Shown piece after piece: positions 6,565 to 10,977 of a stretch of 10,977 nt of DNA. The DNA lies in the NCBI RefSeq assembly GCF_958350005.1, contig NZ_CATWFF010000064.1, positions 1-10,977 of the forward strand, written 5' to 3'. The position numbers were made by a program, and so were the translations under genes. Each line of letters begins with the position of its first letter. Position 1 is the first letter of the stretch. The stretch comes from an uncultured Megasphaera sp. GTDB lineage: Bacteria; Bacillota; Negativicutes; Veillonellales; Megasphaeraceae. Below the pieces are notes generated by a model. The model was given only the letters and a program-made list of their open reading frames with translations, was not told where the DNA came from and did not search any database.

Positions 6565-6608
6565 GGAACGGTGATTTTTGCGGGAATATATCCGTACGAG
6601 ACTAAGTA

Positions 6609-6617
6609 TGATACAAT
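6609..6617 (+). promoter_or_regulatory. Extended -10 promoter of cobT
   Basis: TGATACAAT gives an extended -10 element (TG, one base, then TACAAT at 6612-6617), with start expected near 6624. No convincing -35 box lies 17 bases upstream, which is common for extended -10 promoters. The rest of the 140-base divergent region is too short for a cobalamin riboswitch, and I see none of its conserved boxes. Confidence 0.5.
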
Positions 6618-6648
6618 ATACATACAAATGAAGGGAAGGAGAAAGGGT

Positions 6649-7707
6649 ATGGAGATAACCGGAAAAGAGACGGAATCCGCCGCTGCCCAGGCAGCAGAAC
6701 GGCTGCGCAATCTGGCCAAGCCGCCAGGCAGTCTGGGATTGCTGGAAGCCCAGGCTCAGCAGGCCCTGACAGCGTGGGGAACGGTACCGGCGCAGGTCCG
6801 GGCAAAACACATTATTTTTGCTGCCGACAACGGCGTCGTCCAGGCCGGCGTCGTGGCCCAGCTGGCAGCGATTACGTATATGCAGTGTCGCCACATGCTG
6901 GAAGGGACGTCGGCTGTAACCTGCTTCTGCCGGGCCAACGGTATTCCCTATGAAGTGGTCGATGTGGGCATTGACAGTGCTGACGCCGTCGGCATGGACC
7001 GGAAAATTGCCAGGGGAACGCGGAATTTTGCCGTCGAAGCAGCCATGACGGACGAGCAGTACCAGCAGGCCCTGTCTGTCGGTGCCGAACGGGTTGAAGC
7101 GGCCTGGAAGGACGGGTATAATCTGTTATCTTTCGGTGAAATGGGCATTGGCAACACGACGACATCTGCTGCCGTTCTGACGGCTCTGGCACCGCCTGGC
7201 AGTGACATGCTGGCCGGCTATGGCTCGGCCCGGGGTAATTACGGCCTGGTTCTGCGCAAACGCCGCGTTATCCGCCAGGCTCTGGACCAGTATCCCTGGA
7301 TTCGCCAGTCGCCGGCAGAAGCGCTGCGCTGTGTCGGCGGCTTTGATCTGGCTGCTTTGTGCGGCGCCATGATGGCCTGTGCCAAAAGGCATATTCCCTT
7401 TTATATAGACGGCTTTATTACGGCTGTCGCTCTGGTCTGTGCCGTGGCCATGGAACCTTCAGTCCGGCAGGTCGCCTTGCCGTCGCACTTGTCCCGGGAG
7501 CCCGGCATGGCCATGGCCCTGCGGCTGTGCGGTATTGATGAATACGATGTGCCCATTCAGGCCGGCATGTCCCTGGGCGAAGGGACCGGCGCCGTTCTGG
7601 GAGTCGTATTGCTGCGGACCATGATGTATGCCGTAACCCACATGGCCACGCTGGACGATATCAATGCAGCGGCGCAGCGCCATGAACAGGAACAGCAGAA
7701 GGAGTGA
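6649..7707 (+). CDS. cobT: Nicotinate-nucleotide:dimethylbenzimidazole phosphoribosyltransferase
   Basis: CobT moves phosphoribose from nicotinate mononucleotide to the lower-ligand base (dimethylbenzimidazole or a relative), activating it for cobamide assembly. The 352-residue length is typical. Motifs: AKPPGSLGLLE (23-33), FAADNGVV (57-64), VVDVGID (103-109), FGEMGIGNTTTSAA (162-175) with Glu164, VGGFDLAALCGA (229-240), YIDGFITA (252-259) and GMSLGEGTGA (306-315) with the predicted catalytic Glu311. The ATG at 6649 has AAGGAG (6636-6641) seven bases upstream; longer in-frame starts lack this. Odd features: the usual ADHG reads ADNG (Asn61), and the position I align with Salmonella Ser80 is Gln71, so lower-base preference may differ. 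It overlaps nothing upstream and is coupled to the small downstream gene. No other cobamide gene is visible. Confidence 0.94.
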   Translation: MEITGKETESAAAQAAERLRNLAKPPGSLGLLEAQAQQALTAWGTVPAQVRAKHIIFAADNGVVQAGVVAQLAAITYMQCRHMLEGTSAVTCFCRANGIPYEVVDVGIDSADAVGMDRKIARGTRNFAVEAAMTDEQYQQALSVGAERVEAAWKDGYNLLSFGEMGIGNTTTSAAVLTALAPPGSDMLAGYGSARGNYGLVLRKRRVIRQALDQYPWIRQSPAEALRCVGGFDLAALCGAMMACAKRHIPFYIDGFITAVALVCAVAMEPSVRQVALPSHLSREPGMAMALRLCGIDEYDVPIQAGMSLGEGTGAVLGVVLLRTMMYAVTHMATLDDINAAAQRHEQEQQKE

Positions 7708-7709
7708 GA

Positions 7710-7913
7710 ATGATGGATGAAGACATTCGCAGACAGGGAGCCGCCATTTTCCGCCGCCTGGGGCTGTCGGAAGAGGAAGCGGTGGAATTATTTTACAAGC
7801 GGACTATTGCTGCCGGAAAATTGCCTTTTGCCGCGTCAGGACCTGCCTCTGGACAGCAGCGGCCCAGGAAAAAGCGCATGAATAAACGATTTGCCGAATG
7901 GGATGCCTTTTAG
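7710..7913 (+). CDS. Small RelB/DinJ-like protein, orphan antitoxin-like
   Basis: This 67-residue frame starts at ATG 7710 (or 7713), two bases after the cobT stop, with AAGGAG (7699-7704) inside the end of cobT. Residues 3-40 (DEDIRRQGAAIFRRLGLS then EEEAVELFYKRTIAAGKLPFA) follow the RelB/DinJ antitoxin pattern: two helices, the LGLS turn, then LPF. The N-terminal beta strand that builds the ribbon-helix-helix DNA-binding ribbon is absent, and the upstream bases in this frame reach a stop (7683-7685) without encoding it. The C-terminus is basic (RPRKKRMNKR, 51-60). No toxin gene follows. It could be a decayed or repurposed antitoxin; the family match is from pattern recognition, and its function is unknown. 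Confidence 0.65.
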   Translation: MMDEDIRRQGAAIFRRLGLSEEEAVELFYKRTIAAGKLPFAASGPASGQQRPRKKRMNKRFAEWDAF

Positions 7914-7928
7914 GCTGTTTTACTGGAA

Positions 7929-7934
7929 TACAAT
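7929..7934 (+). promoter_or_regulatory. Weak candidate -10 box before the zinc-ribbon gene
   Basis: TACAAT lies 26 bases before the ATG at 7960, but no acceptable -35 or TG extension accompanies it. No terminator separates this gene from the small gene upstream, so co-transcription with cobT is equally possible. Confidence 0.22.
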
Positions 7935-7959
7935 AGGATGCAGAAAGGATGAATGAACC

Positions 7960-10900
7960 ATGTTTTGTATGAACTGCGGAAAAGAAATACCTCAAGGCGG
8001 CAAGTTCTGCCCCTTCTGCGGGACTGCTGTCCCCAAAGAGGCCCTGGACCAGGCAGCAGCGCCGGCTGCGGAAACTGCGTCTGCTCCGGCTGCCAGCGCT
8101 CCGGCACCGGAGCCCAAGGCAGAAGCACCGGCTCCGGTACTGTCCGAGTATAACGGCGAATGGATAGAATCTGAGCAGGCCTATGTATTTGATCTGGATG
8201 GATATACCCTGTCCTTTGGCAAGGAGCACGTCGTCTATGGAAATGTGCGGAACGTCTTTCTGCCGCTCTGGCAGGAAGGGCGGCAGCAGGTGGATGCGCT
8301 GTATGAACAGGCCGATTCTGTAGAAACGGTTCTCGGTGCCTATTACAGCATGGAATTTCTGCGGCGCGCTCTGGCCGTGCCTATTCAGCGGGCTCTGGAT
8401 ATTTGTGCGGAATACGGCGAGTTTGATATTACGGAAGCGGCAGTGCTGCAGACGCCGTCTCTGCGGCTTCAGGGCGAAGAACGGAGCGTCATTTCGGCCT
8501 GGGAACTGGGGATTTCGCCGCTTCTGGAACAGTATCAGGCCATTTGCCAGGCAGCTCAGAATGAACGGGAACGCCGGGCATACCGCAAGGAAACGCGCAT
8601 GCGTCTGGAAGGCGGCGGCTTTGGCCTGACCGGTGCGCTCACAGCGATTGCCAAAGCCGGGGCCTTTAATATTACCAGCGGCGCCGCACACAGCGCTTTC
8701 AATGCCGTCGGCAATGCCCTGACCGGGGCGGCAGAAAAACGGCAGTTAAAGACGCTGTTTCAGTCGAGAGCGACGAGAGACGCTATGAAACAGGCTTATG
8801 ACAATGCCTTTTCCACGCTCATGGCGTTTGTAACCCACCGCCTGGGCGGCAGCGAACTGACGAAGTCAGACGTCGAAAAGGGCAAGCTCATTCTGGCCAA
8901 TATTGAAAGTGGCCGCATTGCCGGCGCGCAGATACCCCATGCGATTCTGGAAGGGCTCCTGGCCAATCCCTTCAATGAAGACCTGTATAAGGCCTATATG
9001 AAATATGTGCCTGACACGAATGGACGGCTCAATAAGATTGCCGAATTATTCAATATGGAAGACCGTATCAGCAAAGGGAAAGAAGAAATTCTCAGTGCCT
9101 GGATTGAGGGCTGTGATGAAGAGCAGCGGGACCGGCTGGAAGCGCTGCAGAATATTGCCCAGGGCCATGCGACGGAAAAGGGACTGGACGTATATCTGCG
9201 CCTCGACGGACTGGCTCATATGGATGAAGATGCAAATCTTCTCTGGGACTGGTATGCAAAAATGGGCGAAGAAGAAGTGCTGGTCATGGCCAATTTGTCT
9301 CAACAGGCCCATGACGATTACGAAATTCTTCAGGAATGCTGGGAACGGCCGGTGAAAAAAGGCACCATTCCCTATGCTGCTCTGGCGGGCAATCCCATGA
9401 CCGAGTATACTGTGCCTGACGGCGTGACAGAAATCGGTGAATATGCTTTTGCCGACTGCCATAATCTGAAGTCCCTTGTCCTGCCCGAAAGCCTGCGTCA
9501 CATTGGGCCCTGTGCCTTTGTCGGCTGCGGTGCCCTGACTGAACTGGTCCTTCCGGCCGGCGTAGAAACGTACAGTGCCGATGCCTATACGACAGAAGGC
9601 GGTACGGTGCGCTTTGCCGGTGAGCCGGAAATTACGGGAGACATAGAAGACTTTGACGGCAGCGACGCAGTCTGGGATATTCCGCTGTGGGGCAAACTGT
9701 ATACGTGGTGCAGGGAAAAGAACCTTCTGCAGCAAACGACCATATACTGCCAGGAAGACGGCAAAGATGTGCTGCCCCTGCGGCCGGAAGACGGCTTTTA
9801 CCTGCGGGATTACTGGAAATATCCCCCTCTTTCCGTGCGGCAGCAGGAACGGAAAGAAGATGAGGAATTTCCTATCGTCGAGGTCTTGAATACATTCCGG
9901 CCCTGCAAGGCTATTGACGCAGAAACCTTTGTAGGTGCCGATATTACCTATGCTGTCGTTCCTGATGATGTACAGGTTATTGGCAGCCGTGCCTTTTATG
10001 GGTCCTATCTTACGGAAATCCAGCTGGGTCGGAACGTCGTTCGTCTGGAACCGTCAGCTCTGGCCGGATGTACGTATCTGCGGGAAGTAATGCTGCCGGA
10101 AGGGCTGCAGTTCGTCGGTGACCGGGCCTTTGCCGGGTCCTTTTTCCTCGATCATCTCCAGGCCCTGCAGAAACACTGCCATATTGGCGATGATATTTTT
10201 GACGGCATGGCTGTCGTCGTAGAATGTCTGCCTGACAGCGACTGGGAACGGTGGTGCCGGGACCATGACGTGCGTTATTTCTATCACGGCCAGGCCAATC
10301 CTTACGAAGCACTGCTGCAGCGGCGGCGCAAGATCGTCAGTGAAGAAGGGCTGTATGTACGGAGAAATTATCTTTCCGATTTGAAGAAGTGGAAAGAAGG
10401 GGCCCAGCCGGAAGGGAAGACGAAAGGCTTCTTTGGCTGGAGCAACAGCAGCCGGAAATACCAGCTTCTGTTCCAGGCCGAAGCCAATGGAGATGATACA
10501 GAACTTTTGAGTGACATTATCCGGAATGGCGGCAAGCACCTGACCGGAAAATCCCGGGACGGCAAGCGCAAGATTACGATTGATCCCGTTACGGTAGACG
10601 ACAGCATGATCGCCACTGGCGCCCTTATCGGTGCAGAAATGGTATATTTCGTGGCAGAAGAAGCGGAATACATCAGCACCTATGCCTGCTATCATGCCCA
10701 TATGGTGGCGTTCTGCGGCGAAGAAGTAAAGGAAATATGGGAACATGCCTTTGACGGCTGCGACCACTTGTCTGTCGTAATCCTCGGTGATGAGCTGACG
10801 CGCATTGAAGACCGGGCCTTTGCCAACTGCCCGCAGCTGGAAGTGCTGTATATTCCGTCGTCTGTAACGGAACTGGGCCAGGACGTATTTGCCGGCACTC

Positions 10901-10977
10901 CCGTGACGATTCGCTGTGAACAGGGAAGTGCTGCAGAAGTGTATTGCCAAGACCACGGTATTCCCACCGTACCGGTA
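7960..10977 (+). CDS. Large zinc-ribbon and LRR_5 (BspA-like) repeat protein, 3' end beyond window
   Basis: The frame is open for 1006 codons to the window edge, with no stop or frameshift. Residues 1-22 form a zinc ribbon with CxxC pairs Cys3/Cys6 and Cys17/Cys20. Residues 24-62 are an Ala/Pro/Glu linker. Residues 65-215 look alpha/beta then helical. Residues 218-262 are rich in Gly and Ala (GGGFGLTGALTAIAKAGAF). Residues 265-475 are helical, including ANPFNEDLYKAYMKYVPD (335-352). BspA-type LRR_5 units follow at about 483-535, 665-735 and 915-980, with unassigned segments between. The last residues resemble the cap that usually ends such proteins, so the stop is probably close. There is no signal peptide, unlike most BspA-like surface proteins, so a cytosolic scaffold role is inferred. 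AGAAAGGA (7942-7949) lies ten bases before the ATG. Function unknown. Confidence 0.88.
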   Translation, partial: MFCMNCGKEIPQGGKFCPFCGTAVPKEALDQAAAPAAETASAPAASAPAPEPKAEAPAPVLSEYNGEWIESEQAYVFDLDGYTLSFGKEHVVYGNVRNVFLPLWQEGRQQVDALYEQADSVETVLGAYYSMEFLRRALAVPIQRALDICAEYGEFDITEAAVLQTPSLRLQGEERSVISAWELGISPLLEQYQAICQAAQNERERRAYRKETRMRLEGGGFGLTGALTAIAKAGAFNITSGAAHSAFNAVGNALTGAAEKRQLKTLFQSRATRDAMKQAYDNAFSTLMAFVTHRLGGSELTKSDVEKGKLILANIESGRIAGAQIPHAILEGLLANPFNEDLYKAYMKYVPDTNGRLNKIAELFNMEDRISKGKEEILSAWIEGCDEEQRDRLEALQNIAQGHATEKGLDVYLRLDGLAHMDEDANLLWDWYAKMGEEEVLVMANLSQQAHDDYEILQECWERPVKKGTIPYAALAGNPMTEYTVPDGVTEIGEYAFADCHNLKSLVLPESLRHIGPCAFVGCGALTELVLPAGVETYSADAYTTEGGTVRFAGEPEITGDIEDFDGSDAVWDIPLWGKLYTWCREKNLLQQTTIYCQEDGKDVLPLRPEDGFYLRDYWKYPPLSVRQQERKEDEEFPIVEVLNTFRPCKAIDAETFVGADITYAVVPDDVQVIGSRAFYGSYLTEIQLGRNVVRLEPSALAGCTYLREVMLPEGLQFVGDRAFAGSFFLDHLQALQKHCHIGDDIFDGMAVVVECLPDSDWERWCRDHDVRYFYHGQANPYEALLQRRRKIVSEEGLYVRRNYLSDLKKWKEGAQPEGKTKGFFGWSNSSRKYQLLFQAEANGDDTELLSDIIRNGGKHLTGKSRDGKRKITIDPVTVDDSMIATGALIGAEMVYFVAEEAEYISTYACYHAHMVAFCGEEVKEIWEHAFDGCDHLSVVILGDELTRIEDRAFANCPQLEVLYIPSSVTELGQDVFAGTPVTIRCEQGSAAEVYCQDHGIPTVPV

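Noticed and set aside
6509..6648. Cobalamin riboswitch upstream of cobT
   Set aside because: The gap is only 140 bases, shared with a divergent promoter, and shows none of the conserved B12-box sequence.
7710..7913. Complete toxin-antitoxin pair
   Set aside because: The next gene is a large zinc-ribbon protein, not a RelE/YafQ-type toxin, and no toxin-sized frame with such motifs is adjacent.
7900..7920. Terminator between the RelB-like gene and the zinc-ribbon gene
   Set aside because: GCC-TTTTA-GGC gives only three pairs before a short T run; too weak to call.
7953..8153. 66-codon frame starting at ATG 7953, nearer the AAAGGA site than the zinc-ribbon ATG
   Set aside because: It overlaps the zinc-ribbon gene in another frame and its translation is an Arg/Gly/Cys-rich shadow; the 7960 frame encodes a clean CxxC-CxxC ribbon.
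10054..10956. 300-codon minus-strand frame opposite the end of the large gene
   Set aside because: The plus-strand frame is continuous and encodes recognisable LRR_5 repeats across the same bases, so the minus frame is a shadow.

Overview
The window looks like chromosomal DNA from an anaerobic Gram-positive-related bacterium, most likely a Negativicute of the Veillonellaceae type (Megasphaera is my best guess). The grounds are a short type-2 argC in a Bacillus-style ARG-box-controlled argCBD operon, a cysteine-desulfurase/YedF/DUF3343 sulfur-selenium cluster, strong AGGAGG ribosome sites, sigma-A-type promoters in AT-rich gaps between moderately GC-rich genes, and a zinc-ribbon plus BspA-like repeat protein. 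The taxonomic call is inference from gene content; no rRNA or other marker is present.

Layout. (1) 1-3344: arginine biosynthesis. A consensus promoter (TTGACA-N17-TATAAT) with an ArgR/AhrC-type ARG box over its -10/start region drives argC, argB and argD, and a hairpin terminator follows argD. A 17-codon reading frame with four Arg codons lies in the leader just before argC. (2) 3281-5476: a second transcription unit whose promoter appears to sit inside the end of argD and the argD terminator. It encodes a class V aminotransferase/cysteine desulfurase, YedF (TusA plus DsrE-like domains) and a DUF3343 small protein. It ends in a strong hairpin shared with the convergent lacI gene. (3) 5486-6508, minus strand: a LacI/GalR-family regulator with its own promoter. 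(4) 6509-6648: a 140-base divergent intergenic region. (5) 6649-7913: cobT (activation of the cobamide lower ligand) with a tightly coupled small RelB/DinJ-like gene. (6) 7960-10977: a large gene, open at the right edge, encoding an N-terminal zinc ribbon, an Ala/Pro linker, helical regions and three blocks of BspA-type LRR_5 repeats.

How the parts work together. argC, argB and argD catalyse consecutive steps from N-acetylglutamate to N-acetylornithine and appear controlled at transcription (ARG box), possibly in the leader (Arg-rich reading frame), and by feedback on ArgB. The csd-yedF-DUF3343 trio looks like a persulfide or perselenide delivery chain, each member carrying candidate thiol residues. 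cobT finishes cobamide assembly; its sequence differs from the Salmonella enzyme at positions in or near the lower-base pocket. The most novel pieces are the orphan antitoxin-like gene without a DNA-binding ribbon, the large uncharacterised zinc-ribbon/LRR_5 protein, the nested promoter-terminator, and the arginine-rich leader frame. I see no RNA genes, CRISPR array or insertion sequence, and no gene-free stretch longer than 300 bases.
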